Part shown: positions 34,160 to 47,048 of the stretch, one piece after another
Numbering within the stretch: position 1 is the stretch's first letter
Layout: every line of letters starts with the position of its first letter
Assembly (NCBI GenBank): GCA_027943335.1
Contig: BSBK01007727.1
Location: 188,501-252,500 of the forward strand
DNA length: 64,000 bases
From: Chamaecyparis obtusa
Lineage: Eukaryota > Streptophyta > Pinopsida > Cupressales > Cupressaceae
Direction of reading: 5' to 3'
Made by a program: the position numbers and the translations under genes
The notes under the pieces: generated by a model
Seen by the model: only the letters and a program-made list of their open reading frames with translations
Database searches by the model: none
What the model was told of the DNA's origin: nothing

Positions 34160-35745
34160 ACCTCCTCCTTTGTTAGCCATGATGAATCTTCAACAGGTCA
34201 TCCTTTCCATTTGACCAAATACTCTTCATATGTCCTGTTCCATGTGCTTCTGCCAACACGACTGTCCAGTATGTCTTCAATCTCCTTGATATCAGAACTG
34301 GTTGCTGGAATACTCCACTGTGCTGCTGCAACCTCATCTTCAACACCTCCTTCATGATACTCTGTCAAATCTGAAATGTTAAACACTGGTGAAATATTCA
34401 GCTCAGTAGGCAATTCTACCTCATATGCATTTCCTAAATCATGCTTCTTCAGTATCTTACATGGCCCAAACTTCTTCATTTTCAACTTGTTATATGTACC
34501 AACCAGAAATCGCTCCTTCCGCAAATGAACCATGACTTCATCTCCAACCTGAAATTCCTTATGCCTCATTTTCTCATCTGCCTTAGCCTTATACTGTGCA
34601 TTCATCTTAGTAATATGCTTTCTCACCTCCTCATGGATGTTCTTCAAGTGTTCTACAAAATCCTCAGCTTCAGCACTACTTATTTCTCCTTTATCTATCT
34701 TTCTCAATTCAGATGCATTTCTTGGACTACTTCCATATACAATCTGGAATGGTGATTTACCAGTGCTCCTGTTGACAGAATTATTGTATGCAAATTCTGC
34801 TTGTGATAAAATCAAATCCCATCATGTTGGCTTATCTCCAACCAAACATCTCAGCAGATTTTCCAAACTTCTATTCACCACCTCTGTCTGTCCATCAGTC
34901 TGTGGATGATGTGATGAACTGAACTTCAAATCTGTCTTCAACTTTTTCCACAATGTCTGCCAGAAATATCCAACAAATTTAGTATCTCGATCTAAAACTA
35001 TGGTCTTTGGAAAACCATGTAGTCTCACCACTTCTCTGAAAAACAATTCTGCTACATGAACAGCATCATTAGTCTTCTTGCAAGGAATGAAATGTGTCAT
35101 CTTCGAAAATCTATCAACTACTACAAAAATTGAATCATGTCCCCGCTGTGTCCTCGGTAAACCAAGAACAAAGTCCATACTGATATCCTCCCAAGGCTTT
35201 TCTGGTATAGGTAATGGCTGATATAACCCTGTATTCTGCTTCACTCCTTTCATCGTCTGACATACTCTACAACTCTGTACAAACTTCTTCACACCTTGCT
35301 GCAACTGTGGCCAATAATAATTCTCACCAACCAAAGCAAGGGTTTTATCACGACCAAAATGTCCAGCCAATCTTCCACTATACTTCTTTTTTATGAGATT
35401 CTCCCTCATAGAACTTCTTGGAATGCACAACTGACTCCCTCTAAATAGCATATCATCCTGGATGATGAAATCTAGCCATTTCATCCTGTTTAGAGTAACA
35501 AGTTCTATACAAGCTTTCCAAGCTTCACCAAAATCAGGATCCTCTGGATACAAATTCTTGAGTTCCTTGAACCCAACCACTTCAATCTGCATCTCTGTCA
35601 GCAATAGTTGCCTTCTGCTAAGAGCATCCGCAACCTTATTAGACTTTCCACTCCTGTGTTTCAAAACAAATGTATAACTGTGCAAAAACTCAACCCATTT
35701 CAAATGCCTCTGATTCAACTTTCCTTGACTATTCAAATATTGCAA
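34160..35745 (-). pseudogene. Gypsy D integrase with C-terminal chromodomain
   Basis: After the end of RNase H (VADALSRRQLL, about 35640-35600), integrase has the zinc finger end FVQSCRVCQTMKG, core DISMDFVLGLPRTQRG (first Asp), TIVLDRDTKF (second Asp) and HHPQTDGQTEVVNRSLE (Glu). The GPY-type region FQVGDEVMVHLRKERF follows. The chromodomain is IKEIEDILDSRVGRSTW then EEYLVKWKG and, after a TGA where Arg is expected, PVEDSSWLTKEEV (to about 34160). Chromodomains are thought to steer integration to modified histone tails. Another in-frame TGA lies near 34820. Same frame as the rest of gag-pol. Confidence 0.92.
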
Positions 35746-35748
35746 AGC

Positions 35749-37131
35749 TTAATGATCAATATACAAAACAAACTCCTTAGGAAGTAGATAATGTCTCCAC
35801 TTCTTTAATGCCTGAACTATAGCATAAAATTCCTGATCATAGACAGAATATTTTCTCTTGGCATCATTTAACTTCTCACTGAAATAAGCAACAGGTTTAC
35901 CTTCTTGGCTCATAACAGCTCCTATTGCAGTACCACTAGCATCACAATCTACTTGAAACACCTTATTAAAATTTGGAAGTGCTAAAACAGGTTGTTCTGT
36001 AACTTTTTGTTTCAACAATTGAAAACTATTTTCTGCCCCATTAGTCCACTTAAACTCTTTTCTATCCCCTCTCATTATTTCAGTCAAGGGTCCACAAATA
36101 CTACTAAAATTTTTGATAAAATTTCTGTAAAAGCTAGCCAAACCATGAAAAGATCTTACCTCAATAGCACTCCTTGGAGTAGGCCATTCAAGGATAGCCT
36201 GTACCTTTTATGGTTCCATTTTTAGACCTTCTGCTGAAACTTCAAATCTCAAATATACTAACTCTTTCTTCACAAAACTGCACTTCTTCAAGTTAATCAA
36301 TAATTTCTCATCTCTTAGTTTCCAAAACACCATACGAATATGCATCATATGCTCCTCCAATGTCTTGCTAAAGATCAAAATATCATCTAGGTAAACAATG
36401 ACAAACTTACCCAGAAATTCTTTCAGAACCTCGTTCATGAGCCGCATGAAAGTGCTCGGTGCATTGGTTAACCCAAAAGGCATAACTAACCACTCATACA
36501 GTCCTTCCTTTGTCTTGAAGGCAGTCTTCCATTCATCTCCTTCTCTGATCCGAATCTGGTGATATCCACTCTTCAGATCTATCTTTTAGAAATACACAGC
36601 TCCACTCAAACAGTCCATAATATCATCCATTCATGGCAATGGAAACCTATACTTGATTGTGATCTTGTTTATTGCTCTGGAATCTGTACACATCCTCCAT
36701 TCTTCATTCTTCTTTGGTGCTAATACTACTGGTACAGCACATGGACTCAGGCTCTCCCGAATCAATCCCTTCTGTAACAACTCATGTACTTGTCTGTTCA
36801 ACTCTTCACTTTCTGCTGGTGTCATTCTGTGTGCTACCTTGTTTGGCAAACTGGTTCTTGGAATCAAATCCATCTGATGATTGATTTTCCTTACCGATGG
36901 TAATCCATCAGGTACATTATCAGATACAATATCCTGAAACTCATTCAACAAATCTGCAACCTCTATAGGTACATCCTCTACTTCTTCTTTACTAGCTTTT
37001 GGAATTAAAGCAAAACACACATGTTCATGCCTCATACCATCTAGAAATTTTTTTCCATCAACAAAAGTTATTCTTGCATTACCACATACCTTTTCTTCGG
37101 TCTCCTTCAATGGATTTAGCTTATGTTGCAC
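35749..37131 (-). pseudogene. Gypsy D reverse transcriptase and RNase H
   Basis: RT motifs: [54 protein letters not shown] and [10 protein letters not shown] (YLDD at 36382-36393, intact). RNase [20 protein letters not shown] and [20 protein letters not shown], both catalytic regions preserved. In-frame stops near 36630, 36586, 36208 and 35746 (TAA where Gln is expected). No frameshift. Confidence 0.92.
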
Positions 37132-37199
37132 TCCATCCTTTGTTAGGGAATAGGTATTCGCACGACCATCGTGTACAGCACATCTGTCAAACTACCACG

Positions 37200-37560
37200 G
37201 TCTACCTAACAACATATGACATGCATCCATAGATATTATATCACATAGTACCTCATCTTGGTACTCGCCGATCTTGAACTTTACCAGGCACTGTTCACTG
37301 ACCATGACCTTGTGGTCATCCTACACCCAGGCAATCCGATATGGATGTGGGTGTTTCTGTCTCTTGAGCTTCAACTTTGTCACCATCTCTTCTAACACCA
37401 AATTGTCAGTGCTTCCACTATCGATAATCACATCACAGCATTTACCCTCACACTTGCATCTAGTGCGAAACAGGCTCCTCCTTTGTTCAGGTTCATTCTC
37501 ACCACTCAACAGGACTCTTCTGTTAATCAGTGTTTCTCCTCTTTCAGCATCTTCAGAATT
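37200..37560 (-). pseudogene. Gypsy D protease region
   Basis: Aspartic protease reading CCDVIIDSGSTDNLV (D-S-G at 37414-37422), then CLVKFKIGEYQDEVLCDI and MDACHMLLGRPW. Stops after AWV (37321-37323) and after GRPW (37194-37196), both in-frame. Releases mature Gag and Pol products in an intact element. Confidence 0.85.
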
Positions 37561-38643
37561 TGATGATCTAGCATCTTCATCTACATGTGCAACTCTGGCC
37601 TGGCCTTCATTTCTCCTATCTGTTCTACCTTGGCGCTGAGGACATTCAAATGCCCTATGACCTTCTTCTCCACAGTGAAAACACGTTCCACAGAAGCCTC
37701 CTTTTCCTGAACCTTGTCCTCTTCCTCTTCCTCTCTGATCTCTATTATTCTGATCTTGGAAATGATTGGAATTGTTTCCTCTTTGATTCTAGCTGCTACT
37801 GGCCTCATCCTTCTTTTTTAGATCTTCATTTCGGCCACCATATGACCGTCCACCAGATCTTCCACCACGACCTCTTCCATTTTGTCTGCTCTCAAACTTC
37901 TTGTTCAGCTTTTCCTCTACTTTTAGGGCAAACTGGTATGCCTCCTCAATACTGTTCATTCGAACCAGATTCAACTCCTCCTGAATGCTTGGCCTTAACC
38001 CATTAAGGTATCAGGCAACTTTCTCCTTATCAGCTTCTGCATGGCCTATTCTGATGAGGAGTCGATAGAACTCCTCTGTATACTCCTGAACAGATCTTCC
38101 TGCTTGCTTCAAACTTTGCATTTTCTTTAGTAGGTCAAGCTCATAGTCAACAGGAATGAACTGTCGCTTCAATTTATCCACCATCCGATCCCATCTTGTG
38201 ATTTTATCTTTCCCTCTTCTATTTCGCTCCAATTGAATCTCTTGCCACCAAATCTTCGCATGACCTTTCAGTCTGGCCTTCGCAAATTTGACCCTATCAG
38301 GATCCTCAACATCTTCATACTCAAAATATTCCTCACATTCATTGATCCAGTCGATCAATTCTTCTGGGTTAAGATTTCCAAAAAATGTAGGAACCTCAAT
38401 CTTAGGTCTTTTTCCAATCTTGGAAATCACCCGAAAAAGTCTTTCTTCCTCCTGGTTCACAACTTCAGCTTCTCCTTCTTGATATTCTTCTTCGGCTTCA
38501 TCCTCGCTTTCATCTCTGACATTAAGATTCATTCATTTGTAAATCTCTTCTTACAATGCTCGCACTTGTCTCTGCAGCTCTCTAACCTCAGGTGTCATAG
38601 CACTAGCTCTTCCACCACGTTCTCTTTGTGGAGGCATTTTCAT
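37561..38643 (-). pseudogene. Gypsy D gag
   Basis: Starts at ATG 38643 (MKMPPQRERGGRASAM). Retrotrans_gag domain: VPTFFGNLNPEELIDWINEC, ARLKGHAKIWWQEIQ, YTEEFYRLLIRIGHA. An Arg/Gly-rich stretch (about 37880-37830) is followed by one CCHC knuckle CFHCGEEGHRAFEC (37683-37642). In-frame stops near 38554, 38536, 38011 and 37790. The whole gag-pol, 38643 to about 34160, stays in one frame. Confidence 0.9.
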
Positions 38644-38725
38644 GATGCGCGCTGAAACCCTAACCACGATCCTGGTGCAAACTACCTCACAGTCGGCGAT
38701 CTATTTACACACTCAGGAAAACCTG

Positions 38726-38737
38726 GCTCTGATACCA
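38726..38737 (-). other. Primer binding site, Gypsy D
   Basis: Reverse complement TGGTATCAGAGC, two bases from the 5' LTR. Initiator methionine tRNA, usual for chromoviruses. Confidence 0.88.
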
Positions 38738-38739
38738 CT

Positions 38740-39580
38740 TGATGAAGGGTGCTCCCCTTAATACCACAAACACATAACAGAAATAGAGAAACAACAACAA
38801 TAATATGCAAGAACAGAAAATTGGCTTCTTATTATCTCCACAAATGTGGAATTACAAACTTTCAGAATTACAATATGCAAAGCCACATGGGCATTCCCTT
38901 ACAATATTTTGTAGGACAAAGCCTCGAATCAATACCCAGAACTACCCTAGACAACACTACGGGCCTTCTTTATATAGGCAATTTCCACCGCCCGAGAAGG
39001 TTCCAGAAATTTAGCCCTAAGGGCCGACCAAACTTAGAATTATTTTATTTTACAATTTATTACATCAAAGTCGGCTCAAAATAACTTTTGAAACCCAAAC
39101 AGAAATTTTGAAGGAAAATTATTTTCCGCCATTTCAGGTGGCTTGACTTTCGGAGACCATAAGTCATCACCAGTTGACCCGATTGACTATTATAACCCCA
39201 TTTCGGAAACGCCACGAAATGCTCTACAGGCTTGACTAGCGCAAGGTGCTTATCACCCAATCTTTCGACCTCACCCGGGGCCTCTAAAGCCTTCAAAAGT
39301 GAGTTCAAAGTTTTTGTACCTTGCTGCCAATACCGAAAATCTTCAATATCTTCAAAACTAGACCTGATCTAGACATGAAACTTTGTTGGCAGACTGATAT
39401 GACTGAGAGGAACCTCCATATGTGAAATCAGAACATTCTGAGATCGTAAGACCAACTTACTAAAAATAGCAAGTTTCCATAAATAGTAGCTCTGCACAAG
39501 ATCGCCCTTATTGAATACAAAAATAGAAATATTTTTGGGTGATGCAAGATTGCTCTTACACCCAGGATGCTCCTGCATCA
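38740..39580 (-). repeat. Gypsy D 5' LTR
   Basis: 841 bp. TATA box on the minus strand at 38968-38976, about 240 bp from the inner end. Followed by TAACT at 39581. Confidence 0.92.
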
Positions 39581-39585
39581 TAACT

Positions 39586-41284
39586 GCATATGCAACCATC
39601 ACTATAATTGGTCACATAGCAAGAGAATTTCACTTGGCTCATTGAGGGTGTTCTTTCACCAATTAAGAGTCAAGATTGACCATTGCATTTCACAGTGAAT
39701 TCTTGTCTCGTATCCCTCCATGAAGTGGAAATTAGGAACATTATTTTTATGTTTCTCATTCATTAAATATTTGGGGGACACCAATTTTCTATGTAGACAC
39801 TCAAGCAATTATTTACTTAGATTCTTTAATTAACCCAATCAAGGATGCTTGCTTATTTCTCTTTGAAGGATATTATTGTTGGATAAATCCTTGTAAGCAT
39901 CCTTGGAATTCTCCAAAGTTATTACTTTTCTTAGCACAATAATATAAATATATTATGTGTGATTGTTTCACACAAAGGGATAAACCAATAAGACAATGTT
40001 GCTCCTTCCCCTTATTTTCATTGGGTGAAATGCAATTACTATGTTTTCATGCTCATGGCTTTTTATTTCTTTCTATTCCTAGTCATTTGGGGAGTTGCAA
40101 CATTATATTTTTTGCTTGAGCAACCAACTAATGGCCTTTTGTATGTTTGCAGAGAAAGTCACAAAAACAAGGGTGTGCTTGTAGGTTTTTCTCTAGCACC
40201 AACAAATGCTCATTGACCATGGATGTTAGAGTGGGTTTTAAAAGGCATTCTACTTTCTCATAGTATTACTTACCCCCTCTATCAACGGCAAGTGTTCCAT
40301 GGGAGCATCTTTTGTTCTTGCATTGTCACTTTTGCAGAGATAGACATTGATACTTCTTTTGGTTCAAGACCTTGTTGCAAACATGTTGAAGAAATCACCT
40401 TCTATCATTTTATGTCATGTTCCTCATCAAGTTAAATAGGTCCTTCCCTTGTAGGGCTATTTGAGGGTTTAATTAGTTCTTAAAGTTTAAGGTATGATTG
40501 TTTTATGTTCATACCTTCTTTGCTATGGATACATTTATTTAGTATGTGCTCAGTTACATAGAATGAAAAGATCTTTACACCTTGTCCATGACTTTTTTGT
40601 TATTTACAGATATTTATATATTATTTCTAATGCCATTTTGGTCTTCAAATTGATGTTTTACTCTTATAATGGCATTAAAGCCAATAAATGACACTCTAAG
40701 CACTCTTAAGGAATTTTTTACAAAAATGAAAGTCAAACTGAAGAAACATCAAAAGGCATAACCAAGAGCAAATAGACATACTTGGCCCTAGAATTCACAT
40801 ACAAAATATGGAATTTAACTCAATTGTCAAATATTAAAAAAAATCCAAAAGAAGACCAAGCATATAGCTAGCCAGTAGAAATGTGTGTTTGTAAGCTTGT
40901 ATATATCAAAACAACATTGTTAGCTTGTAAGAGATGAATGCTTCAATTTTATCAATTAAGTTCTATCTATCATAAAAAGAATTGAACTAGATGCACTTCT
41001 GGAACCTAGGAAATCAAGTTTGACCAATCACTCTTCCAAGGTTTGGCCATGGCTAGTAGTAACTAATAGAGAAAATTTCCATGAAACCCTCATCTAATCT
41101 TAAGAGCACTTAACACCTCTACAATCCTCAAAAATTGTATGTGTGGATTTAGAAATAAAAAATAAAACCCCTTGCATTTTTGCATGTCGAGTCTTAAATC
41201 CAAGACTAGCACTTCCCTTTCTAGTTTATGGTAAAACTACAATTGGAGCATGTTGATAATTGACTTCACCCATATTCTATGTTA
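39586..41284. other. Intergenic spacer between Gypsy D and Copia B
   Basis: No gene or known repeat recognised. Short open stretches on the plus strand (40025-40435) have hydrophobic or low-complexity sequence without recognisable motifs. Ends with TGTTA (41280-41284), the Copia B target duplication. Confidence 0.5.
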
Positions 41285-42472
41285 TGTTAGGAATGAATGC
41301 TGAATATATCCTATGGAGGAGTATTCGAAGTCATTCTATAGCAGTTGCAGTTGCATTCATGACTATGATTGTCATTGATGTCAACACAGTGATCTACTGG
41401 AGATTAGCAAAGAAGTAGACAGTGTTTGAAGTAGCGCACGTAGAATATTACAGATCAAGCTATGAGGAGTTGAGTACTTACTCTATATCGTGTCCTGAGA
41501 TCGTGTTCAAGAGCGCATACAGAAATTCAATTATTCATGACAGTTATGTGTAATTCAGTGGAAGCAGTATTCAGACAGAGTTCCTAAGAAGCGATTTGTG
41601 GTAACTGGATGATATCTCCTAATCGGGATAGAATCTAAGCATGTGAAGTTGTACAGTTGATGAAGACTCTTTGGTGGTGACCTGGATGAGACAGCGTGGT
41701 CAGAGGTCGCACGTGTGAAGATTTATTATATTAAGAAGCTGACAGTCTTATGTAATTGTGAAAATATTATGTAACGTGTAAAGGTTTATATTTTGTAATT
41801 GGTTAAGCCTTGTATGCTGACTCATTTGTAATTACTTGAGTGTGGTATAAAGGAAGGATTGTTTTCGTAATTGTAACATGTGTGATATGTGAAAAAGAAA
41901 GAATTGTAAGAGGATATGCGAATTGCAAAGATCTGGTATTGAGATCTGGTGAAGCAATTCGTGCGGTTTGGTACAGTCAAAGGAGCAAAGATAATTTGTT
42001 GAGATCAGTAATTATTTGGTATTATTTTGTTGAGTAATACAAAGATCAGTTGGACAGTATGTTCAGTGATCTTTCCCTTGAAGTTGTTTGGACAGTGGGT
42101 CCTTTTGTCTTTCATAACTCTTAACCGAGTTAGAATCTTTTAACAGGGATTCAAAGTCTCCTAATAGGGACTCATATGTACTAAATGTATTTCATAAGAC
42201 TCCTAACAGAGTCCATCCTCTCACAAAGAATTTTCATATTAGTACATCTTTTGTGGGCATCATTCCCACCGGGGTTTACTCTTTGATCAAGAAGTTCTCT
42301 AGTTAACATATCTTGTGTTATTGTGTCATTGTGTATGTTTATCTTTGTATGGTTGTTGCTTACATTGATTACATGGTTGAAATATGTTAATGGTGATAAA
42401 AGTTGTATTTATCTGATAATTGATTCACCCCCCCTCGCTCCCAGTTATCTTGGTGGACTTTACTTTTTAACA
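41285..42472 (+). repeat. Copia B 5' LTR
   Basis: 1188 bp, TGTTAGGAATGAATG ... TTTTTAACA. Shared motif TTGTCATTGATGTCAACA at 41369-41386, TATA box TATAAAG at 41846-41852, hairpin row at 42115-42213. Confidence 0.92.
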
Positions 42473-42474
42473 AT

Positions 42475-42486
42475 TGGTATCAGAGC
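42475..42486 (+). other. Primer binding site, Copia B
   Basis: TGGTATCAGAGC two bases after the LTR; initiator methionine tRNA type. Confidence 0.9.
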
Positions 42487-42528
42487 ATCAAGTCCTTGAA
42501 GGAAAAGTTTAACAACTTAAGGAGATCT

Positions 42529-43944
42529 ATGGTGACTCATTTCAAGAAAGAAAGCCCTAAATTTGATGGAGTAAACTATGATAGTTGAAAAGAAAAGATG
42601 AAGACACATTTGCTATGTCTAGGACCAGGATATTGGTTGATTACAAAGAATAAAAAGACTATCATTGAAGAAGACAAAATTGAAGAATGTACTGATAGAG
42701 AAAGAGATCTATTCATGTGTAATATACTTTCCAGAGGAGCACTCTTGTCAGCACTTCCGGAGAATGAATACAGTCAAGTAAAAATTCTAAGGACATCTCA
42801 TGAAGTTTGGTTAGCTTTACAATCTACATTTGAAGGTGATGTACATGCTAAGAGAATCAGATTACAGAATTGGATATGTTTATTTCAAGATGCAAAGATG
42901 ATGGAAGATGAATCTGTTAGAAGTTATATTGGTAGGATATTAGATATTGTTGCAGGTATCAAAGCTTGTGAAGGAAACAAGACTGAGGATGAAGTGATAT
43001 GGAAGATTCTAAAGACATTGACTCATGTATTCATGCGGAAAACACAAATGATTGAACAAATTATACCTTATACTAAGAAGTTTACCAGAGAAACTCCTCT
43101 TGGAATATTAGAAGCAGCAGAGATAGGTTTGAGACAGTCTGGAGATCTACCTAGAATTGAGACAGCATTCAGTGCACTTAGTGTTCGCCCTACTTTGTCA
43201 AGAAGTACTAGTGTCAGTGGAGACTATGCTAGTTGCAGTAGATCTAAGACCGAAAAATATAAAAAGATTGAGGAAGGAATTGACTTACTTGTGAAGAGAG
43301 AACCAAAAGGTAAGAAAATCTTTAAATGTTGGACTTGTCAAGGATATGGTCATTTCGCATCTAAATGTCCTAAAAGAGTAAAGAAATATAAGAACTTTAA
43401 ACCTAGAAGATCCAAAGAATGTTACCATGCTAATGATGAAGAACTTGAGGCTAGTGTTGAGAAATTCTTAAGTGAAAGTGATAATGAGAATGATGAGATA
43501 AGATTTGTAGTTATAAAAGAAGAAAACTCTGAAATTGAAGTTAATGAAGAGAAAGCTTTAGTTTCCCAAATAGAAAAGAAAATTGATTGGATTATAGACA
43601 ATGGTTGTTCACATCATATGACTAGAGACATGAAGAAATTTATAAAGTTTAACAATCTTGATGAAGGAGTTGTCAGAGTTGGAAACAATGCACCTTGTTT
43701 GATAAAAGGTATAGGATCTATAACTCTTGATGGAAAGACTAACACTGGTGATGTTTATTTTGTGGATGGATTGAGACATAATCTTTTGAGTGTTGGACAG
43801 TTAGTTGATAAGGGATATCAAGTTTGGTTTACTAAGAAAACTTGTGTGATTAAGGATAAGGATGGAAATCTAATTGGAACTGGATCAAGAACCAGAGGTA
43901 ATGTATTTCAATTGAATCTTGCAGAGATGATGTCTAATTACTAA
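42529..43944 (+). pseudogene. Copia B gag and protease
   Basis: ATG 42529 matches the Copia A start, but the tryptophan codon of YDSW is TGA (42586-42588); reading stays open from ATG 42598 onward. UBN2-type Gag (LLCLGPGYWLITKNKK) and knuckle CWTCQGYGHFASKC. The protease is IDNGCSHHMT, so the catalytic D-S-G is D-N-G, probably inactivating. A small deletion near 43930 shifts the frame just before the pre-integrase finger. Confidence 0.9.
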
Positions 43945-44971
43945 AATTGATGACAGTTGGTTATGGCACAGAAGATTTTGTCATATAAACTTTGATAACA
44001 TTGTGAAAGTAAGTACTACATTTGCAGTAAGAGATTTGCCTAAGATTATGAAACCTACTAACATGATTTGCAAGGAATGTGTGATGGCTAAGCAGAAGAG
44101 AAGTTCATTTCCAAGCAAGAAGTTTACATCAGCAGAAAAGTTGGAAATTGTTCATACAGATTTGAGCGGTCCCACAAGGGCTAGAGGATTCTATGGTGAA
44201 AGGTATTTTATGATTCTTGTTGCTGATTTTACAAGAATGATGTGGATTGCATTTCTTAAAGAAAAGTCTGAAGCATTTGATAAATTGAAGTTGATTAAGA
44301 ACAAAATTGAGAATGCATCTGGAATGAAGATTAAATGTTTAAGATCTGATAGAGGTGGAAAATTTACTTCAAAAGAATTTAACACTTTTTGTGAAGTGAA
44401 TGGCATTAAGAGGCAGCTTTCAGCCCCTAGAACACCTAAACAAAATGGTATTGCAGAAAGAAGGAATAGATCAATAACTGAAGAAGCAAGAGCTATGTTA
44501 TTTGAAAATGACTTGGCGAAGACATTCTGGAGAGAAGCAGTGAACACAACAGTATATACAATGAACAAAGTACAAATCAGAGCAGATACAAACAAGACAC
44601 CTTATGAATTATGGTTTGGACATGCACCATCAGTTAAGTATTTCAAAATTTTTGGAAGTAAGTGTTATATTAAAAAAGATGATGACATTGGAAAGTTTGA
44701 CCCTAGAAGTGATAAAGGTATATTTCTTAGTTATTCATTGAAAAGCAAAGCTTATAGATGTTTCAATAAGAGAACTAAAACTATTGTTGGGAGCGCAAAT
44801 GTTAAAGTTGATGAAAAATTCAAAATTCAAGAAAGAATGTTTGATTATGAATCTGAAGAAGAAGTTTGTCCAAGAGTTAATCTAGAAAGTGTTAAATTAT
44901 TCTATGAAACTGACAGTGATTTGCAGAATGAAAGTCATACTGAGGAAATCAAAGAAAAACCTAGAGCATAA
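43945..44971 (+). pseudogene. Copia B integrase
   Basis: In the shifted frame: DSWLWHRRFCHINFDNI-type finger region, VMAKQKRSSFPSKKF, HTDLSGPTRARGFYGERYF (first Asp), LRSDRGGKF (second Asp, the following Glu changed to Lys) and NGIAERRNR (Glu). Then YELWFGHAPSVKYFKIFG and the C-terminal part. Ends at TAA 44969-44971, where Copia A continues. Confidence 0.9.
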
Positions 44972-46620
44972 CAAAAGATTGAGACAGTGACACCTAACAG
45001 GACTCTAGCAAGAAATCACCCTATTGATCAGATTATTGGGAGTATAGAAAAAGGAGTTCTCACACGGAATAAGGTACAAAAAGAAGTTTGTTTGATTTCT
45101 CAAGTTGAACCTAAAACTACTAATGAAGCTTGTAAGGATGAAAATTAGATTAAAGCAATGAAGGAAAAACTAGATCAAACTGAAAAGAACAAGAGTTGGA
45201 CTTTGGTCCCTAGACCTAAAGATAAGAATGTTGTAGGAACCAAATGGGTATTCAAGAATAAGATGGAACAAGGAGAAGTTGTAAGGAACAAAGCAAGATT
45301 GGTATGTAAAGGATACTCACAGCGAGAAGAAATTGAATATAAAGAAACTTTTGCACCTGTTGCAAGAATTGTAGTAAGAATATTTTTGGCTTATGCAACT
45401 TTCACGAAATTCAAAGTATATCAGATGGATGTGAAGTCAGCATTTCTGAATGGAGAATTAGAAGAAGTCTACATTGAGCAGCCTCAAGGTTTTCCCTTGA
45501 CTCATGAAGGAGACATGGTATGTAAATTAAACAAATCTTTATATGGACTAAAACAAGCATCTAGAAAATGGTATGCAAGACTAGATATGTATTTGATAAA
45601 ATTGGGATTTGCTAAAGGGACAACAGATAGTAATTTATATCTAAAAGAAATTGAGAATGGTTTGTTGGTTGTAGTTATTTTTGTTGATGATATTATCTTT
45701 GGAGGAGAAGATGAAGCTAGTGATAAATTTGCAGATGAAATGAAGACAGAATTTGAGATAAGCATGATCGGTGAAATGAAATATTTTTTAGGATTTCAGA
45801 TAACACGGAACAATGATGGTATTTTTCTATGTCAAACAAAGTATTTGAATGACTTATTGAAAAAATTTGGAATGAAAATTTGTAAGCTGGTTGGCACACT
45901 TATGATAACTGGACATAAGTTATCTAGCACAGATGAAACTCTCATAGTTGAACAAGAGAAGTACAGATCTATGATTGGAGGATTACAGTACTTAACTCAT
46001 ACAAGACTATATATATTACATGTAGTTGGAATTGTTGCAAGATTCCAAGCTGATCCTAAAGAATCACATTATGCAGTAGTAAAAAGAATACTGAGGTACT
46101 TGAAAGGTACAAGTGAACATGGATTATGGTATGAAAAATCTGATGATTTTACCCTATATGCATATACTGATACAGATTGGGGAGGCAGCGTTGATGACAA
46201 AAAAAGTACAAGTGGTGGAACATTTTTCCTTAGAGGAAGATTGGTTTCTTGGGTAAGAAACAGAATTGTATTTCACAAAGCACAGCAGAAGCAGAATATG
46301 TAGCAGCAACAAACAATTGTAATCAGATAATATGGATGAAACAGATGTTGAAGGATATTGGAATCAAGTTTGATGAGTCTGTTGTTATACACTGTGATAA
46401 CACCAGTACAGTAAGTATGTCAAAGAATCATGTATTGCATTCAAAGACAAAGCATATTGAAATAAAGTATCATGTAATGAGGGAGAAAGTTGCAAAAAAG
46501 AAGTTAGACTTGAGTATATAAGCACAAAAGAGCAGATTGCAGATATATTTACAAAGCCCTACCTAAAGATACATTTGAATATTTAAGAGGTATGCTTGGG
46601 GTTATGCCCCAACCTACTCT
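44972..46620 (+). pseudogene. Copia B reverse transcriptase and RNase H
   Basis: Same frame as integrase. A second stop, TAG 45146-45148, replaces the Trp of EDEHW in Copia [47 protein letters not shown]. In-frame codon losses relative to A occur near NKM-EQ, ARI-VV and GELEE-VY. RNase [21 protein letters not shown] 4-base loss near 46250 shifts to the frame of [15 protein letters not shown], with further single-base losses near 46495 and 46555. Non-functional. Confidence 0.9.
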
Positions 46621-47048
46621 TGGAGACTGATGCAGATTGTTGCATCAATCCAATGGTATAAGAGCTCTATCTTTTCTAGACAGTATGCTGGTACTTCCTC
46701 TATGGGGGAGTATGTGTGTTTGAGTTGAGTCATAAAGGACTCTAGTGAATGTATTTTTCTAAAAAGTGTTTTTTGACATTGAAGTTGTTGACATAGTGAT
46801 GTATTATTTGTCATTGATGTCAATGGGAGAGAAGGATACATGAAAAATCATCTATTAAAGAGAATTAGAGGGAAAAGGATACAAGCAATATAAAATGGAA
46901 ACCTATAAGAATTGAATAGGAAAACGAAGCAAGATTTGATTGATGAAGAGGATTTGAAAACATTTTCAGAGCAGTAGTGTTGCAGTTGGTATTTATGGAA
47001 TTTGGATGTTTTTTCATCTATGTTGTCATCAATGTCAATAAGGGAGAT
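46621..47048 (+). other. Copia B 3' untranslated region
   Basis: Noncoding. Two polypurine-type sites occur: CAATGGGAGAGA at 46821-46832, preceded by TTGTCATTGATGT, and CAATAAGGGAGA at 47036-47047, abutting the 3' LTR. Confidence 0.75.

Larger units (their letters stand above)
33250..39580 (-). mobile_element. Gypsy D, full-length chromovirus
   Basis: 6331-bp Ty3/Gypsy element on the minus strand. LTRs are 33250-34090 and 38740-39580, both exactly 841 bp, starting TGATGCAGGAGC in the sense direction. Perfect target duplication TAACT (33245-33249 and 39581-39585). Order gag, protease, RT, RNase H, integrase, chromodomain places it among the chromoviruses. The LTRs differ at roughly 35-40 positions by eye, nearly all transitions. 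Confidence 0.93.

Noticed and set aside
34173..38655. Many plus-strand frames across Gypsy D
   Set aside because: Shadows of the single minus-strand gag-pol frame.
40025..40435. Hydrophobic plus-strand open frames between Gypsy D and Copia B
   Set aside because: Short, no motifs, no supporting context.
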